Source of the DNA: Thermoplasmatales archaeon
GTDB taxonomy: Archaea; Thermoplasmatota; Thermoplasmata; Thermoplasmatales; Thermoplasmataceae
Direction: 5' to 3'
Length of the DNA: 64,000 nt
Assembly: GCA_027366585.1 (NCBI GenBank)
Contig: DAHXNF010000059.1
Span: forward strand, 118,675-182,674
Shown: piece by piece, positions 19,218 to 29,560 of the stretch
Layout of the letters: every line of letters begins with the position of its first letter
Position numbering within the stretch: position 1 is the first letter of the stretch
The notes under the pieces: model-generated
What the model was told of the DNA's origin: nothing
Database searches by the model: none
Seen by the model: the letters and a program-made list of their open reading frames with translations, nothing else
Translations under genes and position numbers: made by a program

Positions 19218-20393
19218 TTGAGAAATACGGGTGTAGCTACCGCTGTTTCAATGACGAGAGGGCTCGCATTTTCCTCTCTCTGGATTTTCAGTGCCCTATA
19301 CATGAGATCCTATCTGGGACTCAGCGTTATAATAGACGCCGTTGTAATTGCTTCAGGAACTGCCGCTGGAGCAATCTTTCAGAGGTTCGCAGGATCATTC
19401 GGCGACAGGTTTGGTCACAAGACGACTGTTTTGATTGCAGTTGCAATATCCACCGTGCTATACCTGCTGCTCGTCCTTCTTTCTCCAGTCAGGAATAATC
19501 CTACTTACTTTATCTCTGCATTTATTGCTCTGATGATTTCCAACTCTTCCCAAATGCCGTCAATTTATGCACTGGTATCTGAGTCGAGCAAGATAAAAAC
19601 AAAAGGATTCTCGATCCTCAGGGTTGGCAATAACATTGGATGGGGGGTAGGTCCAGCCTTGGGTGGCTTTGCAATCTATACATCTGGTTTTTACTATCTC
19701 TTCGTGCTTGGACTTGCATCCAGTGCCGTTGGGCTCTTTATATCCGTCATGTTAAGGGAGGTCAAGTTTTCAACCGAGAAGTTCAAAGGATTCAGGACTG
19801 ATAACCGCCTGCTCATAGCACTATCAATATCGGCACTTCTCCTGTTCATGGTGCAGGCACAGGAAACAGTCACGCTTACCAACTACTCGAACCTAATCCT
19901 TGGCCTCAACTACTTCCAGCTTGGACTGATCTATCTGGTCAACGGGGCAGCGGTTGTTGCAACCCAAGGCCCACTTTATAAGATTATCAGGCGCATAGGC
20001 AACTATTTCTCATTCTCGATTGGAAGCCTTATTTATACAGCGGGTTTTTTTTCATACGCATTTGATACGAACCTGACCGGGATGATAATATCAACAATTA
20101 TCCTGACAATAGGTGAAGGCCTGGCTTTCCCGTCAGCTTCCGCCATGGTGTCGCTTGTTTCAAAACCCGAAAATATAGGCCGTAACATGGGAATCTTCAA
20201 CGGCTTCATCTCCATTGGACGTGCTTTCGGCCCTCTAATCGGCGGAACTGTTCTCTTTATTACTACGGCGCCATTGTTAATATGGGGAATAACAACGAGC
20301 ACCGGATTCATGAGCTTGATCTTCTTCGCATTTGTTTTCAGACGGGTGGGAAAGATCCAGGAGAATTCGAACGTCGATCCCGGTAAAGAGTAG
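19218..20393 (+). CDS. MFS transporter
   Basis: GSFGDRFGHKTTV loop, repeated TM segments. Confidence 0.88.
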   Translation: MRNTGVATAVSMTRGLAFSSLWIFSALYMRSYLGLSVIIDAVVIASGTAAGAIFQRFAGSFGDRFGHKTTVLIAVAISTVLYLLLVLLSPVRNNPTYFISAFIALMISNSSQMPSIYALVSESSKIKTKGFSILRVGNNIGWGVGPALGGFAIYTSGFYYLFVLGLASSAVGLFISVMLREVKFSTEKFKGFRTDNRLLIALSISALLLFMVQAQETVTLTNYSNLILGLNYFQLGLIYLVNGAAVVATQGPLYKIIRRIGNYFSFSIGSLIYTAGFFSYAFDTNLTGMIISTIILTIGEGLAFPSASAMVSLVSKPENIGRNMGIFNGFISIGRAFGPLIGGTVLFITTAPLLIWGITTSTGFMSLIFFAFVFRRVGKIQENSNVDPGKE

Positions 20394-20441
20394 CGACCTT
20401 CCACACAAAGCATTATTTATTGTTTGTGCATGCTATTTTCG

Positions 20442-20720
20442 ATGTCTATTTTCAGAAGGGAATATGATCCGGAGAAAAAGATTGCGACATATCATTGTGA
20501 TGAACACGGCTTCAAGGCTTCAGATGCAGCCCATGTGGAAGAACACATGAAGGTGCACGGCAAGACCGCTGGTAGCTTCTGGAAAAAGGGAACTCATCAT
20601 GAGAAGCAGGTTACAGTTTTTTACTGCGATCATCATGATTTTAAGTCATATGATCCTCTTGAAATCGAGGAGCATGAGAAATTACACGCGCTGCTCCCAG
20701 GTGGCTGGGGAATTTCCTGA
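20442..20720 (+). CDS. small protein with two tandem C-x2-H-x12-H-x3-H zinc-finger-like repeats
   Basis: YHCDEHGFKASDAAHVEEHMKVH and FYCDHHDFKSYDPLEIEEHEKLH; TATA-like TTATTTATT about 27 nt upstream of ATG 20442. Confidence 0.8.
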   Translation: MSIFRREYDPEKKIATYHCDEHGFKASDAAHVEEHMKVHGKTAGSFWKKGTHHEKQVTVFYCDHHDFKSYDPLEIEEHEKLHALLPGGWGIS

Positions 20721-21071
20721 AGATTATCTTGAAATCAAGTTACTGTCAAGGATTATAGTAATTGATTAATAAGGAAGCGCGTTCCAGGTTCGTTTATTGA
20801 TAATCTGACAAGAATGTCTCGACCTTCAGTGGGATGATGAATTGCTAAATGTATATGTTTTACTTGTCTAGTTTGCACTGCTATGACCAATTCAATGCCT
20901 AATTCGTCTTTTGTCGGAGTTCAAGCTTCGAAAAGAGACGCTTTATTTTTGACTCTACGTTATAATAGCACCTGAAGTACAGACTTTGCCTCTGGATTAT
21001 GTTAAGCGCATATTTTAGATGAACTTTAGATCTACTTTATAGCCAAGAACTATTTCGAAAGACTGTATATT

Positions 21072-21848
21072 ATGAGTGCATGCGACGATAGCAATACGAG
21101 AGAACTCTTTACTGGGCGAACAGGCAATTACTCACGTGGAAGACCAGGATATCCCGCTGCCCTGATTGAACTGCTTGTAAAGAACGCCGGACTTTCGAAG
21201 AATTCCGTAGTCGCGGATATTGGATCAGGAACTGGGCTGCTCTCACGGTTATTCCTCGCTTTTGGCTGCCCAGTTTTTGGGATAGAGCCAAACACGGACA
21301 TGAGGAATCGGGCTACTCTGGATTTAGCCTTTTTCCATAACTTTGTACAAGGAGACGGTACCGCTGAAAGTACCGGCCTTGAGGAAAAATCTGTCGATTT
21401 AATTACGGCGGCCCAATCCTTCCACTGGTTTGATCGGAGCAGGGCCCGCGTCGAGTTCAGGCGAATCCTGAAGCCTGGTGGATACGTATGCCTATTATGG
21501 AATGACAGGGTACAAAGCACTACGTCTACATTTAACGAGGAATACGACAGGTTATGCAAGAAGTACAGCAGCAATTATCATGGAACCGGGAGTTCAGCTC
21601 TCGACGAAGAACATATTTCTAAATTTTTCGTCGAAGCGCCCGATATATATCTCCTGGAAAATGCACAATACCTGGATCTGGACGGAGTACTTTCAAGATA
21701 TTTTTCTTCATCGTACGCAATTGGATCAACTGATCAAAACTACCAAGAACTGGTCACTGCATTCAGCGAGGCCTTTCAGAAATACGAGACAAACGGGTTG
21801 GTTAACATCAGGTACGTGACGAGGATATACCTCGGAAAAATTTACTAA
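21072..21848 (+). CDS. class I SAM-dependent methyltransferase
   Basis: VADIGSGTGLLSRLF...GIEPNTDMR...ITAAQSFHWFD...LKPGGYVCLLWND. Confidence 0.92.
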   Translation: MSACDDSNTRELFTGRTGNYSRGRPGYPAALIELLVKNAGLSKNSVVADIGSGTGLLSRLFLAFGCPVFGIEPNTDMRNRATLDLAFFHNFVQGDGTAESTGLEEKSVDLITAAQSFHWFDRSRARVEFRRILKPGGYVCLLWNDRVQSTTSTFNEEYDRLCKKYSSNYHGTGSSALDEEHISKFFVEAPDIYLLENAQYLDLDGVLSRYFSSSYAIGSTDQNYQELVTAFSEAFQKYETNGLVNIRYVTRIYLGKIY

Positions 21849-22143
21849 ATTATTAATTGCTAAACCAGTAACTTAGGCAACTTCTACTAACTTTTATCTC
21901 TATTAAGTAACTGCTCGTTATAAATGCTGCTGGGAACAGTAAGTTCCAGATAGACTGATCATAAATGTCCGATATTGTATAGATAGCCAGGGAACAAATA
22001 ATTGGGTAAAATAGTCACTTGCGAGCATTGAAAATTCCGGTTGCCAGTGGTTCTTCACTGGATCAGTGAAATGAAATCAATTCAATGCGTTAAGAAGATT
22101 GTCTTTGAGGCTAAGTTCATTGTTGCGATGGATATTCAATTTA

Positions 22144-22701
22144 TCACTCCTTCTGGCTCATAAGGTACCCCGAAAGTACCAGTGCCCAAAATAGGGTTGG
22201 ATACACGATCATGCGCTCCATTCCTCCTGGACCAAGGCCAAATAGCATGTTTGCTTCATAGAAATAAATTGAGACCAAAACTATAATGCCTACAATGGGA
22301 GAAATTATCCTGAGCGGAGTACCTTTGTGGGTTACGAAGAGAATTTCGGTTATACCCCCAAACGCAAAAGCGATTAGTGCAAAATAACCATGCAAAGGGT
22401 AGTTAACCAGATAGGGAAATATTCCTACGCCAAAAGCTCCAACCCCTGTCAGTATGATTGTAAATTGCCATGCTTCCCTTCTCTTTCCGCTCAACAATAG
22501 CATGCCTGCGATTATTATGAGCGCACCCAGTATAAGAATGGAATAATAGAAGATCTCTCCGTACTTCCCGACGCCAAGACTGCTGATGGAATCAAGGTTG
22601 AGCGAGTATGTGGGCCTCAATGCTTCTACAACAAGTATTGCCAAGGTAAATAGGAAGGCTCCAATAAAAACCAGAACCCCAGCAAGACGCTGATTATTCA
22701 T
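22144..22701 (-). CDS. DUF998-like membrane protein
   Basis: About six hydrophobic segments, LNLDSISSLG motif. Confidence 0.75.
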   Translation of the reverse strand: MNNQRLAGVLVFIGAFLFTLAILVVEALRPTYSLNLDSISSLGVGKYGEIFYYSILILGALIIIAGMLLLSGKRREAWQFTIILTGVGAFGVGIFPYLVNYPLHGYFALIAFAFGGITEILFVTHKGTPLRIISPIVGIIVLVSIYFYEANMLFGLGPGGMERMIVYPTLFWALVLSGYLMSQKE

Positions 22702-22910
22702 ATCAACTGAGAGGGAAACTAAAGTAATTAAAGATTTCTGCGCAACTTATGATCTGTGATATAACACTCATTTATATTATTCTCAATTTAGAGTAGATGA
22801 GTCATACGTTTCTGCTATAGCAACGCTAAAGGGTAATCAGGCATCAGGAAGCTTACAGAAATGTAAAGAACTAAATGGTTATATAACCAGATAGTATTAT
22901 GCCTTAACTG

Positions 22911-23501
22911 GTGGTTAGTATGAGAATGAAACCTATAGAGAAACCAAAAGGGCTTAAGCTCAGGATAGCGTATAGTGTAATGCGTAAGCAGTTAGGAAAG
23001 ACCCCAACGCCAATCAAGGTCCTGGCTGCTAGAATGCCGGATTCCATAAAAGTGACAACGACCATGTATAAGGTTGAAAAAAAAGTCAGCCTCGGCGAGG
23101 AATTTAGGTTTTTGGTGGAATACTTTACCTCCTCACTGAATGGTTGCAGCTTCTGCATGGACATTGGAAAGGCTTTCATAGTCAAGTCGAACTACGAATT
23201 GGGCAAGTTCGATGAAATATCGCATTACCGGGATAGCGACTTGTTTACTGACCGGGAAAAGGCTGCGCTCGCTTATGTCGAAGAATTAACTAAGGAGAGA
23301 CACGTATCTGACTCGGCGTTTGATAACCTGAAGAACCTTTTTAGCGAGAAAGAAATCATTGAGATAACATACCTGGTCGCAGTAGAGACTTTCACGAACT
23401 TATCTAACATTGCCCTCGGAATAGGATCTGACGGCCTTTGCGAAATAGCGCTTCATTCCAGGAATGCTGAGAAGAGAAAGGAGAAAACTGTCAATGCCTA
23501 A
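22911..23501 (+). CDS. carboxymuconolactone decarboxylase / AhpD-like protein
   Basis: LNGCSFCMDIGKAF CxxC motif, FTDREKAALAYVEELTK. Confidence 0.85.
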   Translation: MVSMRMKPIEKPKGLKLRIAYSVMRKQLGKTPTPIKVLAARMPDSIKVTTTMYKVEKKVSLGEEFRFLVEYFTSSLNGCSFCMDIGKAFIVKSNYELGKFDEISHYRDSDLFTDREKAALAYVEELTKERHVSDSAFDNLKNLFSEKEIIEITYLVAVETFTNLSNIALGIGSDGLCEIALHSRNAEKRKEKTVNA

Positions 23502-23603
23502 AAAACTGAAAAGTAATACTTCCTGAAGACCTTCAGTGAAGACGAAATATCAATAATCACCCTTAATTTGAAAATTTAGCCAAGTCCCCAGATAACCTGA
23601 AAG

Positions 23604-23939
23604 GTGAACAGAATGAGTGTATTTTCCGCAATATCGGACCCAACACGTAGAGCAATGCTAGATTTAGTACTGAAACGTCCAATGTCTGTGGGAGAGATAG
23701 CTGAAGAATTTCCAGCTATTTCGCAACCTGGAATATCCAAACATCTCAAGGTGCTCAGGAACGCAAGGCTCGTAAAAGTATCTATAAAAGCGCAGAAGCG
23801 GTTCTACTCTTTGGATGATTCCGGATTCCATGAGATTGGTAATTGGATTGATAAGTATCAAAAATTCTGGAGCACGAAACTTGACGCGCTGGAATATTTT
23901 CTAGACGATGACGCACCAGATAAGAAAGGTAAACAATGA
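23604..23939 (+). CDS. ArsR-family transcriptional regulator
   Basis: ISDPTRRAMLDLVLKRPMSVGEIAEEFPAISQPGISKHLKVLRNARLV. Confidence 0.93.
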   Translation: MNRMSVFSAISDPTRRAMLDLVLKRPMSVGEIAEEFPAISQPGISKHLKVLRNARLVKVSIKAQKRFYSLDDSGFHEIGNWIDKYQKFWSTKLDALEYFLDDDAPDKKGKQ

Positions 23940-24475
23940 GAGAAGCACTAAATGAGAGCATGGGTAGAGTCACCGTTACGGATGGCACTGCAAAAATTGA
24001 ATTTGTAAGGTACCTTCAACACTCTCGTGATCGCGTTTGGGGCGCAATCACAGATCAGGAACAGCTGGCAAGGTGGTACCTTTGTAAGGTAAAAGTTGTT
24101 GGAGGGCCGGGAGGTAGAATTGACTTATGGTTCGGGAAAGATCACGTTTACGGGACAATTTTGGCGTGGGAACCACCAGGAGTCTTAGAATATGAGTGGA
24201 ATATTGATCCCCGAGTAGGGCTCCCAGAAGGCGAGAGGGCTATCGTGCGTTGGGAGCTTTTGGAAAATGGAAAAGGAACCACCGTTAGACTGAGTCATTT
24301 CAATTTATCAAGAAAAACAGCTCTTGGGTTATCAGAAGGACTTGAACCAATGTCAAGCAATCACATTCTGCTTGACCGTCTCATGCTATTCTTGTATTCG
24401 AAGCCTTTGAACATAGGCCCTGACCTGATATCCTTGATCAGGGAAGAATACAGGAAGCTGATCGAATTTCAATAA
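23936..24475 (+). CDS. SRPBCC / AHSA1-domain protein
   Basis: 4-bp overlap with the ArsR gene; RVWGAITDQEQLARWY...PGVLEYEWNID. Confidence 0.87.
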   Translation: MREALNESMGRVTVTDGTAKIEFVRYLQHSRDRVWGAITDQEQLARWYLCKVKVVGGPGGRIDLWFGKDHVYGTILAWEPPGVLEYEWNIDPRVGLPEGERAIVRWELLENGKGTTVRLSHFNLSRKTALGLSEGLEPMSSNHILLDRLMLFLYSKPLNIGPDLISLIREEYRKLIEFQ

Positions 24476-24531
24476 ACTAGAGACTTTCCATCAAATCTCA
24501 ACAATTTTCTTGCTCGTCATTTCCATTAATA

Positions 24532-24604
24532 AGCCACTGGAGGGATTTGAACCCCCGACCTGCTGATTACGAATCAGCTGCTCTCCCTGCTGAGCTACAG
24601 TGGC
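24532..24604 (-). tRNA. tRNA-Thr (CGU)
   Basis: Reverse complement GCCACTGTAGCTCAGCAGGGAGAGCAGCTGATTCGTAATCAGCAGGTCGGGGGTTCAAATCCCTCCAGTGGCT; anticodon loop TTCGTAA; discriminator U. Confidence 0.95.
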
Positions 24605-25134
24605 TGCGGAACCACATTGTCTGGAGCGTCATAAATTTTTCAATCTACATCGCATGAAAGAGGTTAGTGATTCTCAAAAAGTTAGAGTGCTCAGACAACT
24701 AGAAATTGCTTATAAAACCGAACCAAATTTGAATCCAAACGCAATTAAAAATTTGATTTAAAGTCACTACCCTTGTTATGCCCCCTAGGTTCAGTTCTAT
24801 AAACCTTAAATGCAGAGATCTTAAACGTAGGAATTATTAGGTCTTAGATCAAGTATGGAGTCAATTTAATATCACAATCTTGCATAAGACCTATCTAGAA
24901 TAATTGAGTCTTAAGTATGAAGCCTTTGCTCGAAACAACAGCGATTCATATTCGAACTGCACTTTTAGCTGAAATTTTCTACGTATTGTTGGACCTTTTA
25001 GTTTAGTATGTTTCTAATGAGCCTGCATATAAATAGTTAAGAAAGAGAGAAAAACTATAACAGATCTTGATAATTTATTGGCAATAAAAACAAAGTGAAA
25101 TGTAGGAATCCTACTTTCAGCTTATTAACTTACA

Positions 25135-25854
25135 TTACGGTACTGGCTCATAATGTATCCTGGTTGTTTCTCGATACATATATTTGTAAGCAAGTGCACC
25201 AAGAGATCCGCCAATAATCGGGGCGACCCAGTAAATCCACTGGTAAAATTGACCTTTAAAGAGGATGCCAGATAAAACTGCAGGCCCAAACGATCTGGCT
25301 GGATTGATTGAACCTCCGCTTATAGTTCCAAGCATAAAGATCATAATAGAAACATAGATCCCTATTGTCAGGGCAATTATTGCCGTGTTTTTGGTCCTTG
25401 AAGTTACTCCCATTATGGTCCAGAGGAAGAAAAAGGTCATTACTAACTCCCCAAAAAATGCAATCCAGGGTCCGCGAATCCCAGGTACAGTTGCACCAAA
25501 CTGCACTAAGTTGGCTACATTATATCCAAACAACAGTCCTACGGAAGCAGATGCAAGGACAGCACCTATCAGCTGAGCTACGATATACTGAATCACGTAT
25601 TTTCCTGGGAACCTTCCAGCGACAAACAAAGCTATAGTGACCGCTGGATTCACGTGGCCTCCAGATATATTTGCTACTGCCATAATGCCTATGGAAATTC
25701 CAAGTCCAAAAGTTATAGCCGAGAAAAACAGGGTTGAAGGGTTCAGTGTCTGATTAAAAGCGGCCATAAATGCCACAACACTACCGGGCCCGAATAAGAC
25801 AAAAATATACGTTCCTACAAGTTCTGCTAAAGACTTCCTCACAATGTCAGTCAT
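25135..25854 (-). CDS. MIP-family channel (aquaporin / glycerol facilitator)
   Basis: SGGHVNPAVT and SGGSINPARSFGPAV NPA boxes. Confidence 0.95.
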   Translation of the reverse strand: MTDIVRKSLAELVGTYIFVLFGPGSVVAFMAAFNQTLNPSTLFFSAITFGLGISIGIMAVANISGGHVNPAVTIALFVAGRFPGKYVIQYIVAQLIGAVLASASVGLLFGYNVANLVQFGATVPGIRGPWIAFFGELVMTFFFLWTIMGVTSRTKNTAIIALTIGIYVSIMIFMLGTISGGSINPARSFGPAVLSGILFKGQFYQWIYWVAPIIGGSLGALAYKYMYRETTRIHYEPVP

Positions 25855-26501
25855 TGACTATGTCTCGGGAGAAGAATGCCGTATTTAAATAATCATCATC
25901 CAAACTTTAAATCCCCTCTTCTAGGCAGAATCACATTATGTGGGGCGATTTTACTAATAAAGCTTTTTATTCGTGTTTTTCACGTTCAATAAATTAGTGC
26001 TATAACACTTTGGAGGTGGATGCGGTTTATCCCTATCTGAACCAATTTGTCGACGTTAAAGGTAAATTGCTTCACAGCTGAGGCCAATGGAATTATGTCT
26101 AGGGGATGCACTCATTATTATTACTAGGATGCAGCAATCAAGATTCATTCATCGAAGATAGTAGATAGATGAAGGAAAGAAAAGGCGTAACATCCGAGTC
26201 AAATGAACAATAGAATACAACTTAAGAAGACCTTCTATAAAATGGAAAAGAGATCAAGGTGGAGAGACATTGAATGTAATTCAAAGTGAAATGGTAAGAA
26301 AAAGTGGGTCTATAATACGGTTGGAAGGCGGAAACGCACTATCAAAAATAATAGGAAAGGAGGAAATTACAGTATAGGGGTCGAGAGCACTTGCGGGAGA
26401 CTAATATTAGAAGCAATCTCGCAATCGGTCGTTGAAAGCAAACAAAAATTCTAAAGTCAGGTTAGAATTGCTGTAGAGGCCTCGATTTATCGTCATGCAG
26501 A

Positions 26502-27701
26502 TTACAGGTCAACAGGTTTCCCAGTGGGGATGCAGTGGTAACATGGCCTGTATATTGCTATCCCTGACGGTGGCTTGGGGTAAAAGAATGTGGATTTCTG
26601 GCTGAGTATACGCCCTGATGAAACCACTTCCGTGAAGACTTTCTTGTTCCAGTCCGGCATCAGTATCGCCATGCTTGCCCTATGCTCATCGACCATTTTT
26701 ATTGCGTAATCAGAATCATGGCTGTAAATAGTCCCTGCTTCAATCTCTTCTTTATTCATTGTGCAAGCTTCCTCTAAAACAGTCCGTCTTACAAACATTC
26801 CTGGATCATCAAGATATTCTTTCTGTTGCAAAGCATCATCCGTCTTGATGGAAATAGAATAGAATTTTCCATCAGAGTAAAGAAAGATACCTTTCCGGGG
26901 GTTCCATGTTTTCTCTTCCACGACCGTCACAAATTTACGCAGGGAACCAATGATATCAGCGTTCCTCTGATTTAGGGTTACAATGCGGTGAATACCGGAT
27001 ATAAAGAGCGCAGGATCATCTGAAGATACAATATACGCCATTGCATATTCCCAGCCTCCATGATATTTTTTGGCAAGTTCCTTTATCGCAGCAAGCCTAT
27101 GGTGGCCGTCTGCCACTATCGCTACTCTTCCGCTTGTACTATCCATGATCTCCTTCATCTCCTTCCCTGTATCAAGGAGGAAAACGGTGTTTTCTACATC
27201 CTTTGGCTGGTAAAAATTGTATACTTTCCTGGCTTTATCAATTGATTTTGAAAGAGCATTCCTTAAAGCGTTACCAGGTGAAACAAGGAATATCGGTTCC
27301 GGTATCAACCCAAGCCCATTCATGACCTCTTCCCGGTTCTTCCTTGGGCCCTCGAATGTCATCTCATGCGGCTTGATTGATCCGTCATCCGGGTATACCC
27401 GAACAAGAGAAACTACCCCGATTCTCTCTTCAGCTTTTCCATTATGGCTGAACCTTTGCCTCAGTAAAATTAAACAATCTTTGGTAGGCTGTGAGAGCAC
27501 TCCTTCTTCGGCCCAGGTCCGGAATGTCGCTGCCGAAGCAGCAATTGAGCCGCTACCATGAGGGAGTGTTATGTGCGTTATGTTATGCTCATTTTTCTTG
27601 AGTTCGCGCTCTTCCTCCGGGGATATAGTGTCAAACGGAGGAGACCAGAAATTTTCGACTTTGCTAGAAAAAAGAAAAGGCCTGAAGCCTTCCATCTCCA
27701 T
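26502..27701 (-). CDS. DUF1015 family protein
   Basis: RPFLFSSKVENFWSPPFDTISPEEE...VAIVADGHHRLAAIKELAKK. Confidence 0.88.
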   Translation of the reverse strand: MEMEGFRPFLFSSKVENFWSPPFDTISPEEERELKKNEHNITHITLPHGSGSIAASAATFRTWAEEGVLSQPTKDCLILLRQRFSHNGKAEERIGVVSLVRVYPDDGSIKPHEMTFEGPRKNREEVMNGLGLIPEPIFLVSPGNALRNALSKSIDKARKVYNFYQPKDVENTVFLLDTGKEMKEIMDSTSGRVAIVADGHHRLAAIKELAKKYHGGWEYAMAYIVSSDDPALFISGIHRIVTLNQRNADIIGSLRKFVTVVEEKTWNPRKGIFLYSDGKFYSISIKTDDALQQKEYLDDPGMFVRRTVLEEACTMNKEEIEAGTIYSHDSDYAIKMVDEHRASMAILMPDWNKKVFTEVVSSGRILSQKSTFFYPKPPSGIAIYRPCYHCIPTGKPVDL

Positions 27702-27703
27702 TG

Positions 27704-28558
27704 TTATCGCTCCATTATGCTCTCTATTGCATGAATATCGTCATCATAACCTGCTTCCCCTTTTGGGGTTTCAAGCACCATTGGAACATTTGCAAATCTC
27801 ACATCATTAACGAAGTTCCTTATTCCATCCAGGCCAAGCAATCCTTTTCCAATCTGTTCATGCCGATCAACCCTGCTGTTCATATCCTTCTTTGAGTCAT
27901 TCAGGTGGAAACCCAGCAGGTATTTCAGGCCAACCTCGGAATCGAATAGGTCCATTGTTTCTGAGTATCCTTCGGGAGACTTGATGTCGTACCCGGCAGC
28001 GAAAACATGGCAGGTATCGAAGCAGACACCTATCCTGTCGCTTGAAGTGACCCCGTCTATGATCCTAGATAGCTGCCCGAACTCATATCCTATTGTGGAT
28101 CCCTGTCCAGCGGCAGTTTCAATCAGGACTTTTGTGAACCTTGATCCTGAAAGAACCGAATCAAGTATCATCGATATCCGCTTTATCGCTTCTTTCTCGG
28201 TAGTATCCTTATAAGATCCGGGATGCAGCACAAGGTAATCGATTCCAAGTGAGTTTGCCCTGCTGAGCTCGAGATTCATTGCATCAGTTACTTTTTTACT
28301 CATCTCCTCAGCAGGAGAGCCGAGGTTCAGGAGGTATGATGCATGGGACATCGTCTTCTGGAGCCCGACTTTCCTGTACTCATCCCTGAATAAGTTGATT
28401 TCTTCTTCTGGCAATGGCTTCGCATTCCATTGCATCTGGTTCTTTGAGAATACCTGCATCGTTCTGAAACCAAAAGCTGCAGCTCTCGCAGGCGCCTTCG
28501 AAATCCCACCAGAAGTGGAAATATGACCTCCGAGCAGGATGCGTTCTGTTACTTTCAT
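27704..28558 (-). CDS. nfo: deoxyribonuclease IV (endonuclease IV)
   Basis: GGHISTSGG...TMQVFSKNQMQW...VLHPGSYK...GVCFDTCHVFAAGYDI...FHLNDSKKDMNSRVDRHEQIGKG. Confidence 0.95.
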   Translation of the reverse strand: MKVTERILLGGHISTSGGISKAPARAAAFGFRTMQVFSKNQMQWNAKPLPEEEINLFRDEYRKVGLQKTMSHASYLLNLGSPAEEMSKKVTDAMNLELSRANSLGIDYLVLHPGSYKDTTEKEAIKRISMILDSVLSGSRFTKVLIETAAGQGSTIGYEFGQLSRIIDGVTSSDRIGVCFDTCHVFAAGYDIKSPEGYSETMDLFDSEVGLKYLLGFHLNDSKKDMNSRVDRHEQIGKGLLGLDGIRNFVNDVRFANVPMVLETPKGEAGYDDDIHAIESIMER

Positions 28559-28588
28559 TATTACCCGGAATCTCCGCAGCAATTATAA

Positions 28589-29308
28589 TTACGGCTGCTC
28601 CTTGCTGTCGGACGCAAGCATCATGTTGATGAACTGATATACGTGCAATGCGAGTGCGGGATTATCCGTATAGCCACATGCGTCAAGGTCGGGTCCTGCA
28701 AGCATCGCCCTCTTCTGATCGCTGACAACATCGGTTGCTATCAACCCTTCTTTCCTGAAGACTTCAACATTGGCAGGCACCCTCTTGTTTGGCGGCGTGA
28801 CGAATACCACCCTTATGTTTCTCTTTATTGCATTCTCCAGCTGCTTCTTCAATTCAGTCCTGATCTCCCTAACTCTTGGAGTACAAACGTATAGTTCTGT
28901 CTCCGTCAGGTTGATCATTTCCTTGAGCTTCTCCATTACCTGGGTTGAACCGTAAATGGTGTAAACGAGCTGTGGCTCGCCCTTCGAAGGCAGAATGTCC
29001 TGCAGGTTCTTCAAATCTATGAAGAGATCATTAAGCTTTTTCTCAATGTCACCCCTGATCCTGCCCATGTCTTCAGGCTTGAACATCCTCGGGCGGCCCT
29101 CCGTCTCCTTTGCAAGGCCCTTTCTTACGAGGGATTCCATTACCTTGTAGGCGGAAGTTCTAGGTATCTTTGCAGTATCAGCTACCGTGTCAGCGTTAGC
29201 CACGCCATGATATATCAGAGCAGCGAAACCCTGGGCCTCATAAGATGAGAGACCTAGCATTTTAAGCATTTCCGTGGTTCGGCTCATCAGCTCGGGATTA
29301 ATTTCCAT
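28589..29308 (-). CDS. TrmB-family transcriptional regulator
   Basis: MLGLSSYEAQGFAALIYHGVANADTVADTAKIPRTSAYKVMESLVRKGLA. Confidence 0.9.
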   Translation of the reverse strand: MEINPELMSRTTEMLKMLGLSSYEAQGFAALIYHGVANADTVADTAKIPRTSAYKVMESLVRKGLAKETEGRPRMFKPEDMGRIRGDIEKKLNDLFIDLKNLQDILPSKGEPQLVYTIYGSTQVMEKLKEMINLTETELYVCTPRVREIRTELKKQLENAIKRNIRVVFVTPPNKRVPANVEVFRKEGLIATDVVSDQKRAMLAGPDLDACGYTDNPALALHVYQFINMMLASDSKEQP

Positions 29309-29560
29309 ACCCTAACATTGGACTTATTTATATCAAGGTTTTTAATCTCCGTACCTAGATTTTATCGGCCCATATTTTTGCGGAATAATTTAAACCTACT
29401 TTCCTCAATCCTTTTTAGCTCAGGGATGAGCAGGAAAATATCTAAATTCAATGCTACGCTTTTCTATAGTATGGATGTTTGTGTGCACGCCACAGATGGA
29501 CTACCATCTTCAGTCGGAATGTTACGAATATAAGGCATGTAGCGCTTACTTTTCCTGCAA

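Noticed and set aside
26220-26460. Possible transposase remnant (KMEKRSRWRDIECNSK ...)
   Set aside because: Only a short motif by eye with multiple stops; no terminal repeats seen. Not enough to call a mobile element.
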